Shown: positions 8,643 through 16,598 of the stretch, one piece after another
Numbering within the stretch: position 1 is the first letter of the stretch
How the letters are laid out: the number at the start of each line of letters is the position of its first letter
NCBI GenBank assembly: GCA_031254315.1
Contig: JAIRUQ010000027.1
Location: forward strand, 1 to 39,928
Direction: 5' to 3'
DNA: 39,928 bases
Source of the DNA: Treponema sp.
GTDB lineage: Bacteria; Spirochaetota; Spirochaetia; Treponematales; Breznakiellaceae
The notes under the pieces: model-generated
Seen by the model: only the letters and a program-made list of their open reading frames with translations
Database searches by the model: none
Told to the model about the DNA's origin: nothing
Translations under genes and position numbers: made by a program

Positions 8643-9626
8643 TTGGAAGCGGAACCTCTTCCGGTTTTAGTCCTCTTTGGACCGACAGCGTCGGGGAAAA
8701 CAGGCATTCTTCTTGAACTTTTCAATTCTTCAAGCAAAATACAGGCGGAGGTTGTTTCCGCCGATTCAATGCAAGTTTACCGTGGGATGGACATAGGGAC
8801 AGCCAAGCCTTCGGCTGAGGAGCGCGGACGGCTCCCCCATCACCTGATCGACATACGCGATATATCAGAGCAATTTAACGCTGGAGATTTTGTCCGCCTT
8901 GCCGACACAGCCTGCCTGGAAATTTCTTCCCGCGGAAAACTTCCTGTAGTTTCCGGCGGAACAGGCTTCTATCTTAAAAACTTTATCATGGGTTTGAGTT
9001 CTGCGCCTCCCTCCGACTTAAAAATCCGCACTCAATTAAAACAAAAACTGAGTGAAAAAGGAGCCGCTGTTCTAATGGAAGAACTTGCCGCCTTCGATAC
9101 GGTAAGCGCGCAACGCATTCACATCAACGATGAATACCGCTTATTGCGCGCACTCGAAGTACAGCGCACATCAGGTCGTCCGCTTTCTTCGTTTGAAACG
9201 CCCGTAAGTGAAAAGCGCGGCAATTTCTTTTTCATCATTATAGGTCTTTCCCGTCCAAGGGAAGAAATCTACCGCCGCATAAATTCCCGTTGCGCACAAA
9301 TGTTTCAAGGCGGTCTTGCCGCTGAGGTACAATCACTTTATGATAAGGGATATACGCCAAATGATCCGGGACTGCGAGCCATCGGTTACAGAGAGTTTTT
9401 TGTCTCTGCGGCGGATGAGCCGGGTAAGTGGCTGTTCTCGCAGGACATTGACGGGGTACAGGCTCTTGTCGCGCAGAATAGCCGCCGTTATGCAAAACGG
9501 CAGATTACGTTTTTCAAAAACATTCCTGATGTTAAATGGATAGAAGCCGGGCGTAGCGACGCTGAAACAGCCGCTCTTATTATGAAGGAACTCAATAATT
9601 TATTGCATGGGAGATTTCAAACATGA
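8643..9626 (+). CDS. miaA: tRNA dimethylallyltransferase
   Basis: 327 residues. MiaA adds the isopentenyl group to A37 of tRNAs reading UNN codons. Motifs: P-loop LFGPTASGKT at residues 11-20, then SADSMQVYRGMDIGTAKPS, PVVSGGTGFYLK, and RYAKRQITFFK near the end, all diagnostic. No ATG precedes the P-loop in frame. The likely start is the TTG at 8643, giving a normal-length N-terminus; the ribosome-binding site is weak, so translation may depend on read-on from the upstream gene 6 nt away. The end overlaps the next gene as ATGA. Confidence 0.95.
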   Translation: MEAEPLPVLVLFGPTASGKTGILLELFNSSSKIQAEVVSADSMQVYRGMDIGTAKPSAEERGRLPHHLIDIRDISEQFNAGDFVRLADTACLEISSRGKLPVVSGGTGFYLKNFIMGLSSAPPSDLKIRTQLKQKLSEKGAAVLMEELAAFDTVSAQRIHINDEYRLLRALEVQRTSGRPLSSFETPVSEKRGNFFFIIIGLSRPREEIYRRINSRCAQMFQGGLAAEVQSLYDKGYTPNDPGLRAIGYREFFVSAADEPGKWLFSQDIDGVQALVAQNSRRYAKRQITFFKNIPDVKWIEAGRSDAETAALIMKELNNLLHGRFQT

Positions 9627-10885
9627 TTAACAGCTTAAAAAAAAGGCAACGCCCCAGATTTATAGACAACATATACCGCTCCGATATAAAGGTCGGGCGG
9701 TTCTTAAGCGTTCTGGTTCTTTTTGGAATATCTTATGGTCTTTACCGTGGAGTTCAGGACAATTATCTTGCGGAGATAATTCACATAACGCCATTTGAAA
9801 GGGGAATAGTTGAATTCTTCAGAGAAATGCCCGGACTATTATTGATATTGATTCTCGCGCTTATGTACAGGTTCGCCGACAGTAAAATTTTTAAAATTGG
9901 CGTTGCCATTATGGCAGGGGGACTCACAGGTCTTTTGCTCACAAGCACGAGCCCCCTGCTCATGACAAAAATCTTTGTGGTAATTTTCATGGTTCTTTTC
10001 AGTACGGGAGAACACATCATCATGCCTGTCCGCACCACAATCGCGATGGACTTGGCGAAGCATGAAAAAGCCGGAGCGTCTTTAGGAATAGCCAATTCGA
10101 TTAGCCAGCTTGGAAACATCACGGGCTTTCTTTTTGTAACAGTAATTTTTTTAATTCTTGGCAAAATGGGTTTTAACAGAACGGACATTTTCGGTTACAG
10201 AATTGTCTTTGCTATGGCGGCCGCCCTTATAACAACAGCGGCTCTTGTCGCATCGGCTCTTAAAGAAACCACACTAAAGTCCGAAAGGCGCAGATTTTAT
10301 TTCGCTAAAAAGTTTCGCAAGTTCTACATGCTGGAAATATTTTACGGCGCGAGAAAACAAATCTTCCTTACCTTCGCTCCTTATGTTTTAATACTGCAAT
10401 ACGGAGCCGACCCCTCTATCATGTCCGCGCTTTACGCGGTCTGCGCCTGCTTCGGAATGATTTTTAGTCCCCTCATCGGCAGAATTATCGACAAGCTCGG
10501 TTACAAGGTAGTTATGGTAGCGGACACTCTCATCCTAATTGTAGTGTGCCTTTTGTACGGTTTCGCGCACAGACTGTTCCCCATAGAAATTGCTTTCATA
10601 GTTGTCTGCGTCAACTTTGTGCTTGACTCGATCATTTCCATAGCGAGCATGGCGAGTAACATCTATGTTAAGAGTGTCGCGTCAAATCAGGAAGAAGTTA
10701 CCGCTACCCTGTCCACAGGCATTTCAGTAAATCACATCATCAGTATTTTCATCGCGCTCATGGGCGGCTGGATTTGGAAAGTTACAGGAATCGAAACGCT
10801 CTTCACGCTCTCTGCCGCCCTTGGGCTGATAAACAGCATTTACGCGATGACGATTAAGAAGGAAGAGGAACACAAAGAGGGATAA
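9623..10885 (+). CDS. Major facilitator superfamily transporter
   Basis: 420 residues with about 12 hydrophobic segments, a basic N-terminus (KKRQRPRF) and a charged central loop around residues 215-230 (KSERRRFYFAKKFRKF). The repeat GIIFSPLIGRIIDKLGYK-type loop between segments 8 and 9 has the MFS look (here MIFSPLIGRIIDKLGYKV). The substrate cannot be told. The ATG overlaps the miaA stop by 4 nt, so translation is coupled in the same operon. It lies in the inner membrane. Confidence 0.82.
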   Translation: MINSLKKRQRPRFIDNIYRSDIKVGRFLSVLVLFGISYGLYRGVQDNYLAEIIHITPFERGIVEFFREMPGLLLILILALMYRFADSKIFKIGVAIMAGGLTGLLLTSTSPLLMTKIFVVIFMVLFSTGEHIIMPVRTTIAMDLAKHEKAGASLGIANSISQLGNITGFLFVTVIFLILGKMGFNRTDIFGYRIVFAMAAALITTAALVASALKETTLKSERRRFYFAKKFRKFYMLEIFYGARKQIFLTFAPYVLILQYGADPSIMSALYAVCACFGMIFSPLIGRIIDKLGYKVVMVADTLILIVVCLLYGFAHRLFPIEIAFIVVCVNFVLDSIISIASMASNIYVKSVASNQEEVTATLSTGISVNHIISIFIALMGGWIWKVTGIETLFTLSAALGLINSIYAMTIKKEEEHKEG

Positions 10886-11159
10886 TGTCTCACGGAGCAA
10901 TTCGGGTGGCTACGCTCTAAGCAATAATTTCGCTTATTACAAAATCTCTCACCAAATACAGCGAAACTACTTAATCCGATAAAATTAATGAAATATTTTA
11001 AGATTTTTTCATTCTCAGGCAAGCAAAATGACGACTGTACGCCATATATAAGTGTAGCCTTTTTACTAACGCTGTTTGGAAACTTTAGTTTCTGAACAAC
11101 TTTAGTCTAAGACTAACATTAAACCTGCGCTTGGAATTGCGCATATTAGGAGTAAAAAC
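10886..11159. other. Intergenic region with two inverted repeats upstream of the ORF6N gene
   Basis: No gene is seen in these 274 nt. GAAAC-TTTA-GTTTC lies at 11079-11092. A perfect 15-bp palindrome, TTAGTCT-A-AGACTAA, lies at 11102-11116, 43 nt before the next start codon. Both are placed as candidate operators of the ORF6N gene. At 11124-11150 a copy of a dispersed motif (CTGCGCTTG...TTGCGCATATTAG) overlaps the ribosome-binding site. Confidence 0.5.
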
Positions 11160-11756
11160 ATGGCGAAGAAATCAACACAAATTCAAAATTTAATTTATGA
11201 AATTCGTGGGCAAAAGGTCATGCTCGACAGCGACCTTGCGGCTTTGTATGGAGTTGAATTACGAACATTAAATCAAGCTGTCAAACGTAATATTAAGCGT
11301 TTCCCAGTCGATTTTATGTTCCAATTATCAAGTGATGAATGGGATTCTTTGAGGTCGCAATTTGCGACCTCAAATGAGGGGGAGCCTTTGAGGTCACAAT
11401 TTGTGACCTCAAAGAAGGGGGATTCTTTGAGATCACAGTTTGTGATCTCAAAGAGCAATCGTGGTGGCAGGCGCTATGCCCCTTATGCTTTTACAGAACA
11501 GGGCGTTTCAATGTTGTCCAGCGTGATAAATTCTGAACGTGCAATAGAGGTAAATATTAATATCATGCGTACTTTCGTAAAGTTAAGACATTATGTACTT
11601 TCAAAAAGCGATACTAATGAACAAATTACCGAACTGCGGAAACTTCTTATGTTATACGTAGAGAAAAATGACAAGCGAGTGAATGAGATTATCATCGTCT
11701 TGAATAACCTCATCAAACAGCCCCCAAAAACAAAAACGATTGGTTTTACAGCTTAG
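11160..11756 (+). CDS. ORF6N-domain protein with an internal triplicated palindromic segment
   Basis: 198 residues. Residues 8-60 fit the ORF6N domain of phage-derived proteins (YEIRGQKVMLDSDLAALYGV, then LNQAVKRNIKRFPVDFMFQL). GGRRYAPYAFTEQGVSMLSSV and the helical NSERAIEVNINIMRTFVKLR end the usual core. Between the two halves, residues about 62-100 hold three 13-residue repeats LRSQF(A/V)(T/I)S where relatives usually have one. ORF6N and KilA-N proteins are suspected DNA-binding proteins of phages and toxin-like modules; the role is unproven. The ribosome-binding site is TAGGAG and the start is ATG 11160. No integrase or other phage gene is adjacent. Confidence 0.82.
   Translation: MAKKSTQIQNLIYEIRGQKVMLDSDLAALYGVELRTLNQAVKRNIKRFPVDFMFQLSSDEWDSLRSQFATSNEGEPLRSQFVTSKKGDSLRSQFVISKSNRGGRRYAPYAFTEQGVSMLSSVINSERAIEVNINIMRTFVKLRHYVLSKSDTNEQITELRKLLMLYVEKNDKRVNEIIIVLNNLIKQPPKTKTIGFTA
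11342..11458. repeat. Three tandem 39-nt repeats, each a near-perfect palindrome, inside the ORF6N gene
   Basis: Palindromes lie at 11348-11374, 11386-11414 and 11425-11453, with centres at 11361, 11400 and 11439, exactly 39 nt apart. Arms are TTTGAGGTCGCAA, CTTTGAGGTCACAA and CTTTGAGATCACA, each matched by its complement. Where arms differ between copies (GTCGC, GTCAC, ATCAC), both arms have changed together. The third copy has one mismatch next to the centre. The repeats stay in frame. Confidence 0.93.
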
Positions 11757-11820
11757 AATTAAATTGGTAAGTTCTTAATTCACTCACTTGCGCTTGCCGC
11801 AACCGCGTGTTTAGCAGAGG

Positions 11821-11872
11821 GCAAAGAGCGAAGTTAAGACAAATTGTCTCTTCTTCGCTCTTTGCTCTTTAT
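11821..11872. terminator. Long hairpin between the convergent ORF6N and lipoprotein genes
   Basis: 13-bp arms GCAAAGAGCGAAG (11821-11833) and its complement (11853-11865) enclose a second palindrome, AGACAA-A-TTGTCT (11837-11849). TCTTTATA follows on the plus strand. It probably acts as a terminator for both converging genes. The upstream part (11786-11818) carries another copy of the dispersed CTTGCGCTTG motif. Confidence 0.6.
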
Positions 11873-11891
11873 ATCCTCTATCAACTAATTA

Positions 11892-14543
11892 CTATCTAAC
11901 CACTATTGGTACCGCAGGTCTTTGACCACCGATATTATATACAATGCCGTAACCCTTATTACCAAGATAATCGCTACTATAAGGTGTTATTCTGATGTAA
12001 AGAGTATCGTTCTTTTCAGGGGTATGATAGAACATACTTTGCCAAAAATTTCGATAGCCATTAGCCAAGAGTTCCGTTCCATCACTGCAATAGATGCTCA
12101 TATAAACCCTAGCAGATTTATAAAAAGATCCCCACTCAGGGTCTTGATCCAACCAAATTAAACACATATTACCCTGGGTCACGGGAAACGAATACCAGAC
12201 AACATCAGTAATAGCGTTAAAAATACCATCCGTCCATTTGTCGGCGGTCAGCGGGATAATGTTACCGGGTAAGTCTAACGGTCTTGGAGTGGTAGTGCCG
12301 GTATTGTATACAATGCCGTAAGTTCCGATAGAAGAATTGGAAGATGGTGTTACCCTGACATAGACTGTACCGGTTGAAGCGGCGGTAAATGACACTGCGG
12401 TAGCCCATGCAGTATCCTGATTATTGAGAACAGAAATAAGTGTCCCGTCACTGTACCAAGCGCTTACTCTAATATTAGCTGATTTGTTGCCATACCCATT
12501 GTTGCCGGTTTCATTCCACCAAAACCGGTATGTGGTTCCGTCGGTTGCAGAGAATGAATACCAGTCTTCGCCGTTTGCGGCAATATTACCATCTTTCCAT
12601 ACATTTGCAGTCAATGCAGTAATGGTTGCGGGTAAAATTAAGGGGCGGTCGGTTTTAGTAGTGTATACAATACCGTAAGACCCGGTATAAGTGCTACTTG
12701 CCAGCATCACCCTGATATAAACCGTGCCGGTTGAATCAGCGGTAAATGACGATGCGGTACTCCATGCGGTAGTTGAATTTGTAATACTAATCGATGTTCC
12801 ATCGCTTTTATAAACATTCACGCTGACATCCGCTGTCTTGGTTCCATCGCCATAAGTTGAACCTCCCCTCTCATTCCACCAGAGGCGGTATGTGGTTCCA
12901 TAGGTTACGGAGAGCGAATACCAATTCATGCTGTTTATATTAGGGAGATTGCCTTCTTCCCACTTTAATTCGGTAAGCGGAACAGCGGCAACATTTATAG
13001 TAGCCGCAGGTCTGGTATTGGCGGTACTGTATACAATGCCGTAAGCTCCGATAGAAGAATTGGAAGATGGTGTTACCCTGACATAGACTGTACTAGTTGA
13101 AGTAGCGGTAAATGATACTGGAGTTGCCCATGCAGTATCCTGATTAGTAGAAATAACCGCTCCGTCCTTGTACCATGCGCTTACTATAATATTCGCTAAT
13201 TTGGTGCCATTACCATTGTTGCCGGTCTCATTCCACCAAAGGTTATATGTGGTCGTTTCGGTCGCAGAGAACGAATACCAGTCTTCACCGTTTGCAGTAA
13301 TATTACCGTCTTTCCATTCATTAGCATTCAATGCAGTAATGTTAGCGGGTAAAATTACTGGTCTAGGTGTTTTAGTACTGTATACAATGCCGTAAGTTCC
13401 GGTATAAGCGCTACTTGCCACCATCACCCTGATATAGACCGTGCCGGTTGAATCAGCGGTAAATGACGATGCAGTTGCCCACGCGGTAGTTGAGTTTGAA
13501 ATTGTAATCGCTGTCGCATCGCTTTTATAGACATTTACGCTGACATCCGCTGTTTTGGTATTATCCCCATTGGAACCGCGTTCATTCCACCAAAGATTAT
13601 ATGTGGTTCCATCGGTTACGAATAGCGAATACCAGTCCATGTCGTTTGTATTAGGGAGATTTCCTTCTTCCCACTTGAATTCGGTAAGCGGGGTAGCGGG
13701 AACATTAAAAGGGACTACGGGCTTATCACTGCCGGTACTGTACACAATGCCATAAGTTCCGGTGCCGCTACTAGCAGGCGTTACTTTAACATAGACTGTA
13801 CCGGATGAAGCGGCAGTAAATGATACTGGAGTTGCCCATGCGGTAGGGCGATCGGCAAAAACAGCCGTTCCGTTACTGTAGTACGCGCTCACAGTAACAT
13901 CAGCCGATTTGCTATAATTACCATTAGGATTGCGTTCATTCCACCAGAATTTATATTCAGTTCCGCTGGTTACAGAGAGCGAATACCAGTCCGCGCCATT
14001 AGCATTGGTAATGCTACCATCTTTCCATTGATTTTCGGTAAGTGGAATAATACCACTGGAGGGGAAGTTCGGCGGTTTGGTAGTGCCGGTACTGTACACA
14101 ATGGCAAATTTACCGGCGTTGGCTACGTCGTTGTCCTTCAGTTCTACGCGGAGGCTGATTGTTTCTTTTCTCGTTATGACATCCGGATCTAAGGAAAAGG
14201 GAGGGGTATACGTCTTGGCTGTTCCCCATGCACTGTCTATATCGGTAAAATTATCAATAGGTTCCCCGCCACTTTTATAGGCGCTCACCTTGATGTCTCC
14301 CGTATAAGTGAGGTCACCCTGTCCGCCGTCATTCCACCAAACACGATACATTTTTCCGAATTCAGCGACAAATGTATATTCGATACTGCCGTCTGCTTTG
14401 CTGATAGTACCTTCTTTCCATTGATTTTCGGTAAGAGGGATGGGTCCGCCCCCTCCGCCGCCGCCATCCGGACAAGCCGTCATTGTAAAACCAATTATCG
14501 CCGCCATTGCGATAATTCCGATTGTTTTTAGTAATACCTTCAT
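11892..14543 (-). CDS. Large lipoprotein with seven beta-sandwich-like repeats
   Basis: About 883 residues from the ATG at 14543, chosen because AGAGAGGAG lies just upstream and a signal peptide begins there. The lipobox is around FTMTACPDGG, so the protein is probably lipid-anchored after export. A poly-Gly linker follows, then seven repeats of about 100-125 residues. Each starts with a motif like PLTE.QW.(E/D)G, then DWYS(L/F).V..GT.Y..WWNE, and ends with GTVY.RV.P...GTYGIVYST, recalling bacterial pre-peptidase C-terminal (PPC-like) beta-sandwich domains. Repeats 3 and 5, and repeats 4 and 6, are the closest pairs, so a two-repeat block was duplicated. No catalytic domain is seen. A surface or binding role is likely but unproven. 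Confidence 0.82.
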   Translation of the reverse strand: MKVLLKTIGIIAMAAIIGFTMTACPDGGGGGGGPIPLTENQWKEGTISKADGSIEYTFVAEFGKMYRVWWNDGGQGDLTYTGDIKVSAYKSGGEPIDNFTDIDSAWGTAKTYTPPFSLDPDVITRKETISLRVELKDNDVANAGKFAIVYSTGTTKPPNFPSSGIIPLTENQWKDGSITNANGADWYSLSVTSGTEYKFWWNERNPNGNYSKSADVTVSAYYSNGTAVFADRPTAWATPVSFTAASSGTVYVKVTPASSGTGTYGIVYSTGSDKPVVPFNVPATPLTEFKWEEGNLPNTNDMDWYSLFVTDGTTYNLWWNERGSNGDNTKTADVSVNVYKSDATAITISNSTTAWATASSFTADSTGTVYIRVMVASSAYTGTYGIVYSTKTPRPVILPANITALNANEWKDGNITANGEDWYSFSATETTTYNLWWNETGNNGNGTKLANIIVSAWYKDGAVISTNQDTAWATPVSFTATSTSTVYVRVTPSSNSSIGAYGIVYSTANTRPAATINVAAVPLTELKWEEGNLPNINSMNWYSLSVTYGTTYRLWWNERGGSTYGDGTKTADVSVNVYKSDGTSISITNSTTAWSTASSFTADSTGTVYIRVMLASSTYTGSYGIVYTTKTDRPLILPATITALTANVWKDGNIAANGEDWYSFSATDGTTYRFWWNETGNNGYGNKSANIRVSAWYSDGTLISVLNNQDTAWATAVSFTAASTGTVYVRVTPSSNSSIGTYGIVYNTGTTTPRPLDLPGNIIPLTADKWTDGIFNAITDVVWYSFPVTQGNMCLIWLDQDPEWGSFYKSARVYMSIYCSDGTELLANGYRNFWQSMFYHTPEKNDTLYIRITPYSSDYLGNKGYGIVYNIGGQRPAVPIVVR

Positions 14544-14697
14544 AAAAACTCCTCTCTGTGATCCCTGCCGTTTTGAGCAGGAAATCACTGACTTCTACGA
14601 AGTCATTAATTTGCCCACCATCAAAGGTGGAATGTGCTCCAATGTTGCGATAAAGACGGAAAATTCCGCCTGTTATTCAAAAATACTGTTACACGCA
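14544..14697 (-). promoter_or_regulatory. Multi-hairpin leader, copy A
   Basis: This is the 5' region of the seven-repeat lipoprotein gene. On the transcript strand it shows a series of stems. CGGAA/TTCCG comes first, then a degenerate GCTCC stem, CCACC/GGTGG (14615-14630), GACTTC-GTA-GAAGTC (14590-14604) and CCTGC/GCAGG (14564-14581). The GGAG ribosome-binding site comes last. It is closely similar to copies B (16346-16498) and C (17688-17830). No gene is seen here. Confidence 0.75.
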
Positions 14698-14728
14698 AAA
14701 ACTTGCGCTTGCTGTCATTGCGCATTTA

Positions 14729-14756
14729 CCCAGCATCTAAATTCTTAGGTGCTGGG
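14729..14756 (-). terminator. Hairpin after the beta-helix lipoprotein gene
   Basis: CCCAGCA and CTAA pair with TTAG and TGCTGGG around a 4-nt loop, 17 nt past the stop codon. The T-run is absent, so it may be a processing stem or weak terminator. The stretch beside it (14697-14728) carries the CTTGCGCTTG dispersed motif. Confidence 0.5.
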
Positions 14757-14773
14757 CTATTGCAAGTTCCCAT

Positions 14774-16345
14774 TCAATAACTGATTGTGTTGTTGGTGGT
14801 GGCTAGTTCGCTTTTACTTGTCCATACTCCGCTACTGCTACGCGTACCGTTCTGGGCTGTAGCAGTGGGCTCTTTATACAATGCCGCCCCGGAAGAAGCG
14901 GTATTTTTGAGACTCGCATTTGCGTTTGAACCGTATATCGTCCCATTTTGTAAGTTTAAGGTTCCGTTAGTGCTAACATACATCCCACCGCCGGAGCCGG
15001 CTGTATTGCCTGAGATTTCCCCTTTATACATCAGGAATTCTACTACGGATTGTTTTGCGCTGGTTCTCTTTAGATATACCCCGCCACCATTCTGGGTTGC
15101 AGTATTTCTTGAAATTTTCCCGCCGTTCTGTCTGAATTCTCCACTATACTCAGAACCCAACACATACACCCCGCCGCCGTCATTGGCTGTATTGTCTGAA
15201 ATTTCCCCACCGATTAGCCAGAAGCCTCCGGATTCAATATATACACCACCACCGCCGTTGACGGCTGTATTGTTAGAGATTTTCCCATCCTTCATGTCTA
15301 ATGATCCAGGATTCACATACATTCCGCCGCCGTTTCTATTGGCTGTATTGCCTGAGATTTCCCCACCATTCATGAGGTTCCATCCTCCACCCACATACAC
15401 CCCACCGCCGTCATTGGCTGTATTGCCTGAGATTTTTCCGCCGTTCATGTTGAAGGTTCCTTTCACATACACACCACCGCCTTCGCGCTGGGCTGTATTG
15501 CCTGAGATTTCCCCGTTGTTCATGTTGAAGGTTCCGCCGAGCACTAGCACACCGCCGCTACCCCAATAAGTTGTAGTTGTGCTTGTGCTACTATTGCCTG
15601 AAATTTTCCCGCCATTCATGTTGAAGGTTCCATTTGTCATATACACAGCGCCGCCACTGTTGTTACTGGCTGTATTGCCTGAGATTTCCCCACCCTTCAT
15701 AGTGAAGGTTCCACTTGTTATACACACACCGCCACCGCCACTGTTTTGAGCTCCATTGCCGGAGATTTTCCCGTTGTTCATAGTGAAAATTCCACCATTC
15801 ACATGTACTCCTCCGCTTTTTGATGAGAAAAGATACACGGTATTACCGGTAATTTTTGCGCCTGTGTTCATTACCAGAGTTCCGTCTTTATTTACTATGA
15901 CTAATGAAACCTCATTGGCTGATTTCCCTTTCAAAGTGATTTTATCACCCAGAGTCAGGGTAACTTCGCTTTCCACAGTAAACAGACTTCCATTGGATAA
16001 AAGGCTTATAGTGCGTTCCTCATCCGCGCCTTTAAGGGTTATGCCTATATTGGTTTTACCGGCATAGGAAAGATAGCCGGGACCAAGCTCAGAATCAGGA
16101 TCAGTTCCTGCAGGGACAAAGCTTTCATTGGCTTTTACTTCAATGATGTAGTTGAAATTGCTTTTGGCGTTTTCTTTAACCCATGCTAATTTTTCGGCAA
16201 GAGTTGTTCCGCCTTCTTCATCGGTAACATTAAACGGTTCTTGTTGCGGTACACCGCTACCACCCGGATCGCAGGCAGTGAAAACAAGGACAAAGCTGAT
16301 CATCATAACAATGACCGCCAAGCTGTTTTTTACGCTATTTTTCAT
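14774..16345 (-). CDS. Lipoprotein with a right-handed beta-helix of glycine-rich repeats
   Basis: 523 residues. The signal peptide ends in the lipobox LVFTAC at about residues 20-25. The next 130 residues are not repetitive. From about residue 165 on there are roughly eleven repeats built on GG(G)VYV..GTFNMNGGKISGNTA, with asparagine and glycine at regular places. This is characteristic of right-handed parallel beta-helices such as polymorphic outer membrane proteins and adhesins. The protein has no autotransporter domain, so it should be membrane-anchored through lipid. Likely role: surface adhesin or carbohydrate-binding protein (inference). The start ATG 16345 follows GAGGAG. Leader copy B precedes it. 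Confidence 0.82.
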   Translation of the reverse strand: MKNSVKNSLAVIVMMISFVLVFTACDPGGSGVPQQEPFNVTDEEGGTTLAEKLAWVKENAKSNFNYIIEVKANESFVPAGTDPDSELGPGYLSYAGKTNIGITLKGADEERTISLLSNGSLFTVESEVTLTLGDKITLKGKSANEVSLVIVNKDGTLVMNTGAKITGNTVYLFSSKSGGVHVNGGIFTMNNGKISGNGAQNSGGGGVCITSGTFTMKGGEISGNTASNNSGGAVYMTNGTFNMNGGKISGNSSTSTTTTYWGSGGVLVLGGTFNMNNGEISGNTAQREGGGVYVKGTFNMNGGKISGNTANDGGGVYVGGGWNLMNGGEISGNTANRNGGGMYVNPGSLDMKDGKISNNTAVNGGGGVYIESGGFWLIGGEISDNTANDGGGVYVLGSEYSGEFRQNGGKISRNTATQNGGGVYLKRTSAKQSVVEFLMYKGEISGNTAGSGGGMYVSTNGTLNLQNGTIYGSNANASLKNTASSGAALYKEPTATAQNGTRSSSGVWTSKSELATTNNTISY

Positions 16346-16498
16346 ACAATACTCCTCTGTATGATCCCTGCCTCTTTTGAGCAGGTAATCACTGACTTCT
16401 ACGAAGTCTTAAATTTGTCCACCGTAATGGTGGTATGCGCTCCAACGGAGCGGAAAGACGGAAAATTCCGCCTGTTATTTGAAAATCCTGTTACACGC
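16346..16498 (-). promoter_or_regulatory. Multi-hairpin leader, copy B
   Basis: Same order of stems as copy A. On the transcript strand: CGGAA/TTCCG, GCTCC-GTT-GGAGC (intact here), CCACC/GGTGG with a different loop, GACTTC-GTA-GAAGTC, CCTGC/GCAGG, then GAGGAG. The similarity to copy A runs into the upstream sequence (CTGTTACACGC followed by CTTGCGCTTGC) but stops at the start codon, after which the signal-peptide coding sequence differs. Confidence 0.75.
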
Positions 16499-16531
16499 TA
16501 AAAACTTGCGCTTGCAACTTGCATATTTAGC

Positions 16532-16588
16532 AGAGAGTAAAGAGCAAAATTGAGACAAATCGCCGCTCTTTTGCTCCCTGCACTCTCT
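16532..16588 (-). terminator. Long inverted repeat after the InlB-repeat lipoprotein gene
   Basis: AGAGAGT (16532-16538) pairs with ACTCTCT (16582-16588), and GAGCAAAA (16542-16549) with TTTTGCTC (16569-16576). It starts 10 nt past the stop codon and resembles the hairpin at 11821-11865, sharing TTTAGCAGAG, AAAGAGC and AGACAAAT. It is probably a terminator. Confidence 0.55.
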
Positions 16589-16598
16589 TTCTAAAAGG

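Noticed and set aside
11342..11458. Possible CRISPR array
   Set aside because: Only three units, in frame inside a gene, no unique spacers and no cas genes. The repeat is a coding palindrome.
14787..15569. Plus-strand open frame of 260 codons, proline-rich
   Set aside because: Antisense of the beta-helix repeats; the Pro-rich pattern comes from reading Gly/Asn repeats backwards. No ribosome-binding site or promoter.
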